DNA of 51,960 nucleotides from an uncultured Paraglaciecola sp. (GCF_937123705.1 NZ_CAKZKO010000211.1:1-51960); one strand, 5' to 3'; shown: positions 34,654-43,657, counted from the first letter of the stretch. Notes: generated by a model not told the origin, from the sequence alone. Made by a program: numbers and translations.

Positions 34654-34706
34654 CATAATTGCGGCCTAGAAAATTGGGTTATTACCCACAACTTAGCAGG
34701 GGTCAA
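34654..34706 (+). promoter_or_regulatory. pyrC promoter and leader with alternative pairing at the ribosome site
   Basis: A -10-like CATAAT (34654-34659) is followed by a C-rich start region (GCGGCC). In the leader GGGT (34676-34679) can pair with ACCC (34684-34687) across a 4-base loop. The same ACCC can instead pair with GGGGT at 34699-34703, which overlaps the ribosome site. In enteric bacteria pyrC is controlled by start-site choice and a leader hairpin; a like device here is an inference. Confidence 0.35.
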
Positions 34707-35738
34707 ATGCAACAGATTACAATCACTACACCAGACGACTGGCATTTACATTTTAGAGACGGCGAGATGCTTGGCGAAACTGTGCCTGCTACTGCTAGGT
34801 GTTTTTCTCGGGCGATTGTGATGCCTAATTTAGTGCCTCCTATTGTGAACGCTAAATTGGCAATGGAATATAAAAATCGAATTTTAAATGCCCGTAATGA
34901 AGGGAGTCGTTTTGAACCTTTAATGACCTTGTACCTAACCAATCAAACTAGTCAACAAGATATCATCGACGCCAAGCAAGCAAGTGTAGTCGCTGCCAAG
35001 TTGTATCCAGCTGGCGCGACCACAAATTCTGCCGAAGCGGTGAGTGGGATTGAAGCTTTATATCCTGTTTTTGAAGAGATGCAAAAGCAAGGAATGTTAC
35101 TGCTAGTGCATGGTGAAGTAACCGAAAACCATGTAGACATCTTTGATCGTGAAAAAGTTTTTATCGATCAATATATGGCGAAAATAGTCAAAGATTTTCC
35201 GGCATTAAAAGTGGTATTTGAACATATTACCACCCGCGATGCGGCAGAGTTTGTCTTAAGCAGTAGTCATAAGGTTGCAGCCACTATCACACCGCAACAC
35301 TTGTTGTTAAACCGAAATGATTTGCTGGTAGGGGGGATTAGACCTCATAATTATTGTTTGCCCGTATTAAAACGCAGTACCCACCAAAACGCGCTCCGAA
35401 AAGCAGTGGCGAGTGGCTCAAAACAATTTTTCTTGGGTACTGATTCTGCCCCCCATGCTAAAATGGCCAAAGAAAACGCTTGTGGCTGTGCTGGGTGTTA
35501 TAGCGCATGGAGTGCTTTAGAGCTTTATACCCAAGTATTTGACGAGTTGGATGCATTAGACAAGTTAGAAGGATTTGCGAGTTTTCACGGGGCTGACTTT
35601 TATGGGTTGCCTCGAAACACATCTAAGCTCACTTTAGTGAAACAACAATGGACAGTGCCAGAAACGGTGACTTTGCCAAATGGAGAGGCAATAGTGCCAT
35701 TTTTTGCAGGACAAGCAGTGAATTGGAAGTTAGCCTAA
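34707..35738 (+). CDS. pyrC: Dihydroorotase
   Basis: Cyclises N-carbamoyl-aspartate to dihydroorotate in pyrimidine synthesis. I chose ATG 34707 (343 aa): it gives the standard start MQQITITTPDDWHLHFRDG and is preceded by AGCAGGGGTC. An in-frame ATT/ATG-type extension to 34659 would run through the promoter region. Zinc ligands are His13 and His15 (HLHFRD), carboxylated Lys98 (AAKLYPAGATTNS), the LVHGEV histidine, and VFEHITTRDA. GTDSAPHAKMAKE carries the catalytic Asp. It is a class II enzyme like that of E. coli. Confidence 0.96.
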   Translation: MQQITITTPDDWHLHFRDGEMLGETVPATARCFSRAIVMPNLVPPIVNAKLAMEYKNRILNARNEGSRFEPLMTLYLTNQTSQQDIIDAKQASVVAAKLYPAGATTNSAEAVSGIEALYPVFEEMQKQGMLLLVHGEVTENHVDIFDREKVFIDQYMAKIVKDFPALKVVFEHITTRDAAEFVLSSSHKVAATITPQHLLLNRNDLLVGGIRPHNYCLPVLKRSTHQNALRKAVASGSKQFFLGTDSAPHAKMAKENACGCAGCYSAWSALELYTQVFDELDALDKLEGFASFHGADFYGLPRNTSKLTLVKQQWTVPETVTLPNGEAIVPFFAGQAVNWKLA

Positions 35739-35781
35739 TATCTGATTTTTTTACTAATAAGTTTAATGTAGAGGCGTAAGT

Positions 35782-36585
35782 TTGTATAAAATTTCGTTAT
35801 CCATTCAAAGGCAAAAGTTGTTTGTAGTAGGTGTGATTTTGCTATCAGTCTTTTGGATGACAGAGCTGTGCGCTAAACCTGCTCAGGTGCTACGTGTGGC
35901 GGTTCTTTATATAGAAGAGCCACCTTATATATACCCTTCTCCGAATTCAGGTTATCAGGGCATTTTTCCTAGTTTGGCACAAGCATTAAGTCGCGAATTA
36001 AATCTTGAATTAGTTTACATCCCAACCGGAAGAAAAGGATTAGAACAGCTAATTATTGATGGTAAAGCTGATTTTACTTGGTTATCACCGGATTGGGTCA
36101 AAAATAAAGAACAACTGATATTCTCCGAGTCTGTTTTTTTAACTCGAGAGTTTTTTTATAGTTTACTACCATTTTCTAAAAGTGATGAACCTATAGATTG
36201 GTTAAGAAATAAGAGTATTTGTCTTCGCCAAGATTATTTGTATCCAAGCCTAAATCAAATATTAGGAAAAGAAGAGGCCCAAACAACCAGAACTGTCAGG
36301 GTGTCTAGTCAAGTTTCTTTAATAAAAATATTGTTAAAAGAACGCTGCGATTTACTTTATACCAATGAATATCGAGCGAGTTGGATGAAAAACAGTTTAG
36401 GTATTGAACGTAATATTTGGCGCTCACCTAAACCGCTCGATCAAGCTAAAGTGGCCTTTATGTTTAATAAAAAGTGGGGTTCGAAGATGTCAGAGATTAA
36501 TCAGGCTTTGAGTAACATTAAACGTACAGGTGAGTTAGACGACATTATAGAAACTCACGTCAACAAAAGAGAATATTTTGAATAA
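35782..36585 (+). CDS. Orphan periplasmic solute-binding protein (family 3-like)
   Basis: 267 residues with a TTG start and a signal peptide (LFVVGVILLSVFWMTELCAKPAQ). The mature part reads VLRVAVLYIEEPPYIYPSPNSGYQGIFPSLAQALSRELNLELVYIPTGRKG, the fold of extracellular solute-binding proteins of family 3. LIIDGKADFTWLSPDWVKNK follows. No ABC permease or ATPase is adjacent, so it may work with a sensor or be a stand-alone binding protein. Its last 8 bases overlap the dbpA start, which points to co-translation with dbpA. The ligand is unknown. Confidence 0.75.
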   Translation: MYKISLSIQRQKLFVVGVILLSVFWMTELCAKPAQVLRVAVLYIEEPPYIYPSPNSGYQGIFPSLAQALSRELNLELVYIPTGRKGLEQLIIDGKADFTWLSPDWVKNKEQLIFSESVFLTREFFYSLLPFSKSDEPIDWLRNKSICLRQDYLYPSLNQILGKEEAQTTRTVRVSSQVSLIKILLKERCDLLYTNEYRASWMKNSLGIERNIWRSPKPLDQAKVAFMFNKKWGSKMSEINQALSNIKRTGELDDIIETHVNKREYFE

Positions 36586-37957
36586 AGAATTTGCGTCATT
36601 AGGTCTCAATAATGCCTTGCTCGATAATTTAGAGTCTATGGGCTTCAAAGAAATGACCGAGATCCAAGCTATGAGCTTGCCTGCCATCATTGCAGGCAAA
36701 GATGTGGTTGGAAAGGCCAAAACAGGTAGCGGAAAAACTGCTGCTTTTGGTTTAGGTTTATTGCATAACTTAAAAGTGAAACGATTTCGAGTGCAAGCAC
36801 TCGTTATGTGCCCAACCCGTGAGTTAGCCGAGCAAGTAGCGTTAGAGATCCGTAAATTGGGCCGTGGGATCCACAATATTAAAGTGCTCACTTTGTGTGG
36901 TGGTACGCCTATTGGACCACAAATTGGTTCGTTAGAGCATGGCGCACACATTATTGTAGGCACGCCAGGGCGCATCATGGATCACTTATTTCGCCAGCGT
37001 TTAGATTTAAGTGAAGTGAATACCTTAGTACTCGACGAAGCCGACAGAATGTTGGATATGGGTTTCGAAGTCGAAATGGCCAAGGTAATTGATGCCGTGC
37101 CACTCGACCGCCAAACCTTGTTATTTTCAGCGACTTATCCCGACACTATCGCGCAAATCAGCCGTGACGTGCAGCGTAATCCTTTGGAAGTTAGCGTTGA
37201 GGCCACGCACGAAACCAACAGTATCGAACAGCTCTTTTTTGAAGTGGAAGAGCCACATCGCGTCAAAGCAGTAGCGGCCATGTTAAGCCATTACCAAGCC
37301 GAATCTGCCATAGTTTTTTGTAATACTAAAATAGCCTGTCAGGAAGTAGCCGATGAACTCACTGCCCTAGGTGTATCAGCATTGGCTTTACATGGTGATC
37401 TAGAGCAGCGGGATAGGACTCAAGTGTTAACTCGTTTCTCAAATCGCAGTGTGGCCGTTTTAGTGGCAACAGATGTGGCGTCTCGTGGGTTAGACATTAA
37501 AGAAGTCAATGCGGTGATCAGTTATCAGATTACCCCGGATCCCGAAGTACATATTCACCGCATTGGGCGAACTGGCCGCGCCGATGCAAAAGGCTTGGCC
37601 TTAACTTTGTGCACGCCCAAAGAAATGCACCGCGCCAATGCCATTGAAGATTATCAAAAAGCCAAAATTAAGTGGACTGGTATACAAGCACTGCGTTTTC
37701 ACGCCAATCGCCTTATACAGCCTGAGTTTGCCACTATATGTATAGACGGCGGTAAAAAAAGCAAAATCCGCCCTGGTGATATCTTAGGTGCGTTAACCAA
37801 AGATGCTGACATTGATGGTAGCGATATAGGTAAAATCAATGTAACCGCAACTCATACTTATGTAGCGGTGAAAACTCGCAGTGTTAAACGAGCACTGAAA
37901 CAGTTTAACGAAGGCAAATTGAAAGGGCGTAAGTTTAAAGCTAGAAAGTTGAGTTAA
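36578..37957 (+). CDS. dbpA: ATP-dependent RNA helicase DbpA
   Basis: DEAD-box helicase that acts in 50S ribosome assembly through hairpin 92 of 23S rRNA. 459 residues: Q motif TEIQAMSLPAI, motif I AKTGSGKT (47-54), PTRELAEQ, DEAD (153-156), SAT, VATDVASRGLDIKEV and HRIGRTGRA. The C-terminal RNA-binding domain (about 385-459, ICIDGGKKSKIRPGDILGALTKD, then HTYVAVK) is what marks DbpA. The start is TTG at 36578, overlapping the previous gene by 8 bases, with AAAAGAGAA just upstream. Confidence 0.96.
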   Translation: MNKEFASLGLNNALLDNLESMGFKEMTEIQAMSLPAIIAGKDVVGKAKTGSGKTAAFGLGLLHNLKVKRFRVQALVMCPTRELAEQVALEIRKLGRGIHNIKVLTLCGGTPIGPQIGSLEHGAHIIVGTPGRIMDHLFRQRLDLSEVNTLVLDEADRMLDMGFEVEMAKVIDAVPLDRQTLLFSATYPDTIAQISRDVQRNPLEVSVEATHETNSIEQLFFEVEEPHRVKAVAAMLSHYQAESAIVFCNTKIACQEVADELTALGVSALALHGDLEQRDRTQVLTRFSNRSVAVLVATDVASRGLDIKEVNAVISYQITPDPEVHIHRIGRTGRADAKGLALTLCTPKEMHRANAIEDYQKAKIKWTGIQALRFHANRLIQPEFATICIDGGKKSKIRPGDILGALTKDADIDGSDIGKINVTATHTYVAVKTRSVKRALKQFNEGKLKGRKFKARKLS

Positions 37958-38893
37958 AAGCAACTTGGAGCTAATAGCTGCGAGTTTCGAGTAAAAGAAA
38001 ATGTAGAGAGTTTGTTTCCAATGATTGAATATTCGTGGGGATCCCTCTGGGTCTGAGTCAAATTAACCAATTATCTAACTCTGTTGTTTTTTCTAGATTG
38101 TTTCCTTACCTTAGGTGCTATGTAATTGTAATCTGAGTTCTCAATCTGCCTATTTAGGTATAAATACATTTTCTTTCTCTGATCCCACTGCTTTGTCAAC
38201 CAAAGCCTTATTTATTGGGTTGAGTGTGTCGTATGCTGGATTGTTGAAGGCTTTTTTGGCGTAGGGCCGAGATAAGATGACTGTCATCATAATTTTGATT
38301 TAATCCTGCTCTGTTCCCAGTAATCCGTTTAATTTTTGGTAATTCGTTGCTGAAAAAGCGAATGATGTTTTTTTGGCCAGACATGAATGTCACTCTTATT
38401 TAGGTTTCTTAGTAGCAGCTCAGATCGAGGAGCAGAAGGTGAAATACTGTTATTAAATTATCTTAATCGGATTTCTTTAAGTACGGACTCAGGATTATTT
38501 TTTGCGTTTGAATCTAAGTTGAATAAACCTCAGTAAATCTATCCCCCGCTATCTCCTTGGTGAATTATAGAAGCAACAACTATCTTAAATGTGAGATGAC
38601 TTGTGATACCTCAGTGGTCACTTCTTTATGCGGAATGGTATGAGTAGCGTATTGCGGATTCAGCAGAAAAGGACACCAAACATCCGTTAAATAGAGAATA
38701 ATGCCTAGGTACTTAAAATAAAGTTTCCCCATTTTTACTGTTGCACGATAAATGTTGGCAAGATTTTATTAGCTAAATAGTCGTTTTGTAATGGGTTTAA
38801 GCAAGAGCGGATTCTATGTATAGTAAATTTTCATTGAGAGGACGTGCTATTTTCTAAGGGCATAAGGTAGCCACTTACAGGAGCAAGTAAGCG
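37958..38893. other. Gene-poor AT-rich stretch, possibly holding a decayed minus-strand gene
   Basis: No intact gene is seen in 936 bp. A second copy of the short CGAG(T/C)TTCGAGT element lies at 37976-37992. On the minus strand between about 38393 and 38071 three short frames in different phases each read as plausible protein (for example KIKRITGNRAGLNQNY, then RPYAKKAFNNPAYDTLNP, then KQWDQRKKMYLYLNRQ). That could be a gene broken by frameshifts; I do not recognise the product. The remainder, 38400-38893, shows nothing I can name. Confidence 0.35.
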
Positions 38894-40879
38894 TTGTTAA
38901 CATCACAATATCGAAAGGACATTGATGGGCTGAGAGGCATCGCAGTGCTGTCTATTATCGTGTATCACTTCAATAAAAGCTGGCTTCCTGGCGGGTTTAT
39001 TGGTGTCGATATCTTTTTCGTTATTTCTGGGTTTCTGATCTCGCAACGCATATTGCAAGAACTTCAAAATCAGACGTTTTCGTTTAGTGGGTTTTATAAA
39101 CAAAGAATTAGACGGATCATGCCAGCGATGCTGGTTGTTGTGACAACGACATTAATTTTTGCGCAATTCATACTAAGGCCAGAAGATGCAGAAAAAGTTG
39201 CTGAATCGTCAATTTGGTCGCTGCTCAGCTTAGCAAATGTTTACTTTTGGTTATTTGAGAATAGCAATTATTTTGCCGCGTCGAGTGAGCAACTCCCCTT
39301 ACTGCACTTATGGTCATTGGGTGTAGAAGAACAATTTTATTTATTGTGGCCTTTGGCTATGGTTTTGCTGTTCAGCTTAAAATCAGTCCGCTTGTCCCTT
39401 AGCCTGTTATTAATCATTGCTTTGTTGTCATTTTTATTGGGCCAATTATTTTTTCATTCTGCCCCATCCTTTACTTATTACATGTTACCCAGCAGGGTGG
39501 GGGAGTTGTTGGGAGGGGCGATACTCGCTTGGTTACTATCTGAAAACAGCAAATTAGCTGCTCCTAATGCCTGGACGACGCTCTGTGCATATGCAGGGGG
39601 TATTATTCTGGCGGGGTCTTTTGTTTTACTTAATGAGGAAATGATTTTTCCCGGTTTTGCAGCACTACTGCCAACATTAGGCACCGCGCTACTCATCTTT
39701 TCGGGTTATGCTGGTGATTCAGTCCCTACAAGGGTGTTGAGCCACAACTATCTGGTTGGGATTGGGTTGATCTCTTACTCTGCATATCTTTGGCATTGGC
39801 CGGTATTAGCGTTTTATCGTTATGGGCACCACGAAATATCTGTATTCGTGTCGTTATTATTATTTGCTCTTATCCTGCTATTAGCTTATTTCAGTTACGC
39901 TTTTATCGAGCAGCCTTTGAGGCGTAATAATGTATCGCCATCTTCTGTCTTTCGTGGTTATTTGATTTTTCCTTCAGTGGCGATACTCTGTCTGGCTTTA
40001 CTTTGTATGAAAATTGACGGATTTGGCTTGCGGTGGTTCAGTGATGGTTATAATCAGCAAGTATCTCAATTACGTAGTCAGCGGGCCCCTTCCTATAAAT
40101 ATGAGTATGTATGTCAGCGATCACGCCTAAGCCCAGTAGATCTGAGCAATGCAAACTGTGTTGTAGGGTATCAAAGAAACAACACAATGCCACGTGTGTT
40201 GTTATGGGGAGATTCTATGGCAAGTCATTATGTAGGTACCCTTGCTTCATTGGCAATAGAAGATAAGTTTGCATTCAAAAATTTACAGGTTGGAGCTTGC
40301 CCTCCAGTGTTTGGCGATGAGTCCCGCTTTACTCAGCCACAACGTTTAGCGGATTGCCAAGCTTCTAAAGTTATTATGCAGCAGGAGGTGAAAAAGTATG
40401 ATGTAATTATTATTTCTGCTGCTTGGTCGTTTTATATGTGGAAGTCAGATACCTTCATCGATGTTTTCACTGAAACACTTCATTTGCTAGCCGAAAACGA
40501 TAAAATAATTATTTTATTAGGAGAAATTGCCGCTTTTCCTTCCTTTGACCGTTGGTGCGAGGAAAAATCCCTTAGCTATCCTTTTATAAATTGTAATGTT
40601 GAAGCTGTCGAGTTAAGTCAAGAAGCACAAGATATTAATGCAACGTTGAGACGATTGGCACAGCAATACCCTAATGTCGAGTATGCAGATTTCAATGATT
40701 ACCTCTGTAAAGACGGGGTATGCAAGGCCCAAGATAATGAAAACGTCGTATTGTATTTCGATAAGTATCACCTATCCATGCCCGGTTCTTGGAAGTTGGG
40801 TCGGAATATATTGGATGAGACCGGAGTATTCGCACCGTTTTCGTTTATCAAAAAAAGAATTAACCCATTAAAGGACTAA
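38894..40879 (+). CDS. OafA/YrhL-type acyltransferase with C-terminal SGNH domain
   Basis: 661 residues. The N-terminal acyltransferase-3 membrane domain (about 8-375, 10-11 segments) opens RKDIDGLRGIAVLSIIVYHF with His25 as the probable catalytic residue, and has FIGVDIFFVISGFLI and LWSLGVEEQFYLLWP. The C-terminal periplasmic SGNH-hydrolase-like domain has the nucleophile Ser441 in LLWGDSMASH and the Asp623/His626 pair in YFDKYHLS. This architecture O-acetylates or O-acylates surface polysaccharide such as O-antigen. TTG start at 38894. No polysaccharide genes lie around it, so its acceptor is unknown. Confidence 0.92.
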   Translation: MLTSQYRKDIDGLRGIAVLSIIVYHFNKSWLPGGFIGVDIFFVISGFLISQRILQELQNQTFSFSGFYKQRIRRIMPAMLVVVTTTLIFAQFILRPEDAEKVAESSIWSLLSLANVYFWLFENSNYFAASSEQLPLLHLWSLGVEEQFYLLWPLAMVLLFSLKSVRLSLSLLLIIALLSFLLGQLFFHSAPSFTYYMLPSRVGELLGGAILAWLLSENSKLAAPNAWTTLCAYAGGIILAGSFVLLNEEMIFPGFAALLPTLGTALLIFSGYAGDSVPTRVLSHNYLVGIGLISYSAYLWHWPVLAFYRYGHHEISVFVSLLLFALILLLAYFSYAFIEQPLRRNNVSPSSVFRGYLIFPSVAILCLALLCMKIDGFGLRWFSDGYNQQVSQLRSQRAPSYKYEYVCQRSRLSPVDLSNANCVVGYQRNNTMPRVLLWGDSMASHYVGTLASLAIEDKFAFKNLQVGACPPVFGDESRFTQPQRLADCQASKVIMQQEVKKYDVIIISAAWSFYMWKSDTFIDVFTETLHLLAENDKIIILLGEIAAFPSFDRWCEEKSLSYPFINCNVEAVELSQEAQDINATLRRLAQQYPNVEYADFNDYLCKDGVCKAQDNENVVLYFDKYHLSMPGSWKLGRNILDETGVFAPFSFIKKRINPLKD

Positions 40880-40943
40880 AAATTCAATAAATTGACTGTC
40901 CTTATAATTCGCTCACTTAAATTAAGCACGGAGTTTGTTTCAA

Positions 40944-41435
40944 ATGTTTGATTACATTCAACAAATGTGGGAATTGGCTTTGCAAGGCAAAACTCAAGGT
41001 GTTTGGTTTTGGGCGGCGTTTTATACTTTTACTTTGTGTAGCTATTCAGTCATATTTCAATTACTAGTGCGTACTTGGCCTTCTACAACTGGGCAGTTAA
41101 TTCACTCTGGTGTGGAAAAGTTAGGTGCTGCGGTCGTTTTGTCTGACCAGAATTACCAAGCCGGTGTGCTTTATTCTTATCAAGTACAGGGTAAAACTTA
41201 TCAAGGAAAACGCATTTCACCTTGGGTAATAGTTGCCAGTCATAACGCCCAGTTTGTATTAAAAAAGCAACTTTCTAAAATTGATGTCACATCTGATGGT
41301 CGTTTATCTATTTATTACAAACCGTCTAATCCGGAAAAAAGTTGGCTTATTTTACCCAGCAAATTGGGTGTTTTTGTGACAGTTTTAATCGGTTTACTTC
41401 CCGCATTTGGTTTTTGGTTAGAATTTTATGGATAA
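40944..41435 (+). CDS. DUF3592 domain membrane protein
   Basis: 163 residues from ATG 40944, chosen because GGAG lies 10 bases before it (an in-frame TTG at 40935 is an alternative). Two hydrophobic segments flank a soluble middle: about 15-40 and 140-160. The middle reads GVLYSYQVQGKTYQGKRIS, then GRLSIYYKPSNPEKSWL, the DUF3592 pattern. The function is unknown. The kinase-like gene that follows overlaps it by 8 bases, so the two are probably made together. Confidence 0.75.
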   Translation: MFDYIQQMWELALQGKTQGVWFWAAFYTFTLCSYSVIFQLLVRTWPSTTGQLIHSGVEKLGAAVVLSDQNYQAGVLYSYQVQGKTYQGKRISPWVIVASHNAQFVLKKQLSKIDVTSDGRLSIYYKPSNPEKSWLILPSKLGVFVTVLIGLLPAFGFWLEFYG

Positions 41436-41946
41436 AGCAGTACCTGTTCTTTATATTTTTTCTGGGCTACCTGGAGTCGGTAAAAGTACTTTGGCTTCTG
41501 CTTTAGCTAAACAAGTTGGTGCCACATATTTGCGGGTCGATGTTTTGGAACAAGGACTTAGAGATCTTTATCAAACCGAGGTTTATGACCAAGGGTATCA
41601 ACTGGCATTCAAACTGGCGAATGACAACTTAGAACACGGTTTGTCGGTAGTTGCAGATTCGTGTAATTCAGTCGCGGAATCAAGAATAGCATGGCAACAA
41701 GTAGCGTTAGGACTTAGTCTTAATTTTGTTGATATTGAAATAATCTGTTCTGATAAAGACGAGCATCAACGTAGAGTCGAGACTCGTCAATCCAGTATTT
41801 CAAATTTAATTTTACCTTCATGGAAGCAAGTTCTAGAACGGGAATATCAGAGTTGGGATCATAAGGTCACTACAATAGATACTGCCGCTCAAAACAGGCA
41901 TCAATCTATAGACAAGTTGTTTGAACTACTTGCTATCAAATATTGA
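41428..41946 (+). CDS. P-loop kinase-like ATPase (AAA_33 type)
   Basis: 172 residues. Walker A is SGLPGVGKST (12-21) in VLYIFSGLPGVGKSTLASALAKQVG, and the segment VVADSCNSVAESR marks the second metal and nucleotide region. It resembles small nucleotide or sugar kinases of the AAA_33/zeta-toxin-like group. There is no antitoxin-like neighbour. It lacks a known acceptor motif, so the substrate is unassigned. It overlaps the DUF3592 gene by 8 bases. Confidence 0.78.
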   Translation: MDKAVPVLYIFSGLPGVGKSTLASALAKQVGATYLRVDVLEQGLRDLYQTEVYDQGYQLAFKLANDNLEHGLSVVADSCNSVAESRIAWQQVALGLSLNFVDIEIICSDKDEHQRRVETRQSSISNLILPSWKQVLEREYQSWDHKVTTIDTAAQNRHQSIDKLFELLAIKY

Positions 41947-42072
41947 TGACAAGTAGTCAAAGATATGAAATTGAGATTTATTACTTGGCAAACTTATCAA
42001 TAAATCTGTCGGTTCTGCCTTGTGTTGTTTGGCGCAAACACATTTTTATTTAGACTGAATTAACGTTAGTAC

Positions 42073-42954
42073 CTAAGGCTGCATCACCAAAATATCTGTT
42101 TTTAATAAGGCTAAAACACTTTCGGCGGTATTTCCCATGAGTTTAGCTTTTAAGCCTTTGCGCCCGATACTACCCATAATGACCAAGCCAGCGGCATGTT
42201 TTGAGGCGATACTCGGTATTACTTTAGCAGCGTCGCCCGCTTTGATATGAATGTTCTGTTTGGGAAGAGCATAGTCTCCCAGCATTTTTTGAATTGCGGG
42301 GAGATATTTTGCTTTGGCATCTTTAACGGCGGCTTTGGTATCAATGATCCCTAAATCCTTTAATACAGGTGAAATAGGTAGGCTATAACAGATATGCAAA
42401 GGCATATCGGCACTGTTAGCAAAACTTATCCCTGCATCGAGTAATTTTTGATTGAGTGCTTGCTTAGATTTAACGCGAGTGCCTAAATCAAGTGACACCA
42501 TTATGGATTGCTTCTTACGCCACTTTTTCTCGGCAACCAGTAAGGTTGGTACTAGATTATTGCGCATTAGATGCCAGTCGGTGGGCACATAGAATGACTC
42601 TTCGCTGCGGTGTCCTGTCTTTATGATCAGATCGTAACTGTGAGAGGCACAGTGTTTTATAACCCATGAGAAAATATCCTTTTCCCACACCACTTCACTG
42701 CTTGATTGTGATTGTAGGCTGAAAGTGGCAATTTGCTCATTTAGCCAAGTGTGTCCTGAAGCAAGAATTTTATCTTGAATATCAAGCTGTTCTGTATCAC
42801 TTAAATCAGCATTGAGCCGAGCAAGACTTTCATGATGAAAAGCGACAACGTGGAGTTTAGCTTCATAACGCTCTACCAAGGACTTGGCATGAGCTAAGGC
42901 GCTTTGTTTCTTGTCTTGTTGGTCGGCAATGACCAAGATATTCTTAATTTCCAT
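42073..42954 (-). CDS. Tandem universal stress protein (UspE-like)
   Basis: 293 residues holding two Usp domains (about 1-140 and 150-293). The first begins IKNILVIADQQDKKQSALAHAKSLVERY. The second ends with the ATP-binding glycine motif in VIMGSIGRKGLKAKLMGNTAESVL. The layout matches UspE-type proteins, which help stress survival. GAGG stands 6 bases before the ATG on the minus strand. It is cytosolic and its signal is unknown. Confidence 0.9.
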   Translation of the reverse strand: MEIKNILVIADQQDKKQSALAHAKSLVERYEAKLHVVAFHHESLARLNADLSDTEQLDIQDKILASGHTWLNEQIATFSLQSQSSSEVVWEKDIFSWVIKHCASHSYDLIIKTGHRSEESFYVPTDWHLMRNNLVPTLLVAEKKWRKKQSIMVSLDLGTRVKSKQALNQKLLDAGISFANSADMPLHICYSLPISPVLKDLGIIDTKAAVKDAKAKYLPAIQKMLGDYALPKQNIHIKAGDAAKVIPSIASKHAAGLVIMGSIGRKGLKAKLMGNTAESVLALLKTDILVMQP

Positions 42955-43098
42955 CTGTGCCTCTTAAAGTGTGCTTGCAACTGAATACTACGCATTCTAA
43001 GCAGGAAGGCATTGATCTACAACAATAATCGGTAGAAGGGAAATAATACCAAATCACATATATGGGACTATTAAAAGAAAGCTTTAGTAAAAGATAAG

Positions 43099-43136
43099 AA
43101 GACTGAAGAAAGTAGTTATTTACATTCTTCAGTCTT
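43099..43136 (-). terminator. Stem-loop terminator after the DUF4410-like gene
   Basis: Arms AAGACTGAAGAA (43099-43110) and TTCTTCAGTCTT (43125-43136) pair perfectly over 12 bp with a 14-base loop. On the minus strand it follows the 43151-43657 gene by 14 bp and is followed by a T-rich run (CTTATCTTTTA). The loop is larger than usual. Confidence 0.5.
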
Positions 43137-43150
43137 GCCAAGCGATAAAT

Positions 43151-43657
43151 TTATAGTTCGCCTAATCTTGCATCTTTAGAAGGCGAAGTGATCCACTGGC
43201 TTACGTCGCGAGCCATGGATTTAACGTCGCGGCCAAGTAACGAACAGGTTCCCTTAAAAGCACCAAAAGCACCGCCAGATGAGGTGCGCTGTACCGCGAA
43301 TGAACCAATAACCTTGCTATTTTCGGTAAGTTTGCCAACGGCATGAACCATTTTTCCGCCTGTCCAGCCACCGCCACCCGCACCATGCACTCGGTCTATT
43401 TCTACATGCAAACGTTTGCTGACTTTTTTAGCTTCATCTGAACTGGCTCTGACCACTGTCATGCCTGCATCAGAGATATATTGGTCAAGAAAATTGGCAA
43501 ACTTATCTTCCAAATTGCATTCATTTCTGACCGCTGATTTTACATTAGCGTTTTTTGCAAACCCTACTTCATCATCAATCACTACTGAATCTGCAAATAC
43601 TTGACCACATAAAAGTATCCCGATTATTGGCGTTTTGAGTAAATGTTTAGCGTACAT
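43151..43657 (-). CDS. Exported DUF4410-like protein
   Basis: 168 residues with a signal peptide (TPIIGILLCGQVFADS, cleavage near residue 22). The mature part contains RLHVEIDRVHGAGGGGWTGGKMVHAVGKL, a glycine-rich turn seen in DUF4410-type proteins, then SFAVQRTSSGGAFGAFKGTCSLLGRDVKSMARDVSQWI. Two cysteines (about 47 and 137) could form a disulphide. It is probably periplasmic; function unknown. A 12-bp stem-loop follows it, so it looks monocistronic. Confidence 0.65.
   Translation of the reverse strand: MYAKHLLKTPIIGILLCGQVFADSVVIDDEVGFAKNANVKSAVRNECNLEDKFANFLDQYISDAGMTVVRASSDEAKKVSKRLHVEIDRVHGAGGGGWTGGKMVHAVGKLTENSKVIGSFAVQRTSSGGAFGAFKGTCSLLGRDVKSMARDVSQWITSPSKDARLGEL

Noticed and set aside
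38041..38075. RAYT/REP-type element (GGGTCTGAGTCAAATTAACC)
   Set aside because: It only loosely recalls motifs seen beside such transposases; there is no paired copy, hairpin or transposase remnant that I can identify.
42944..43141. 65-codon minus-strand frame upstream of the Usp gene
   Set aside because: Cys/Tyr/Ser-rich, no ribosome site, and overlaps the Usp start and a stem-loop.
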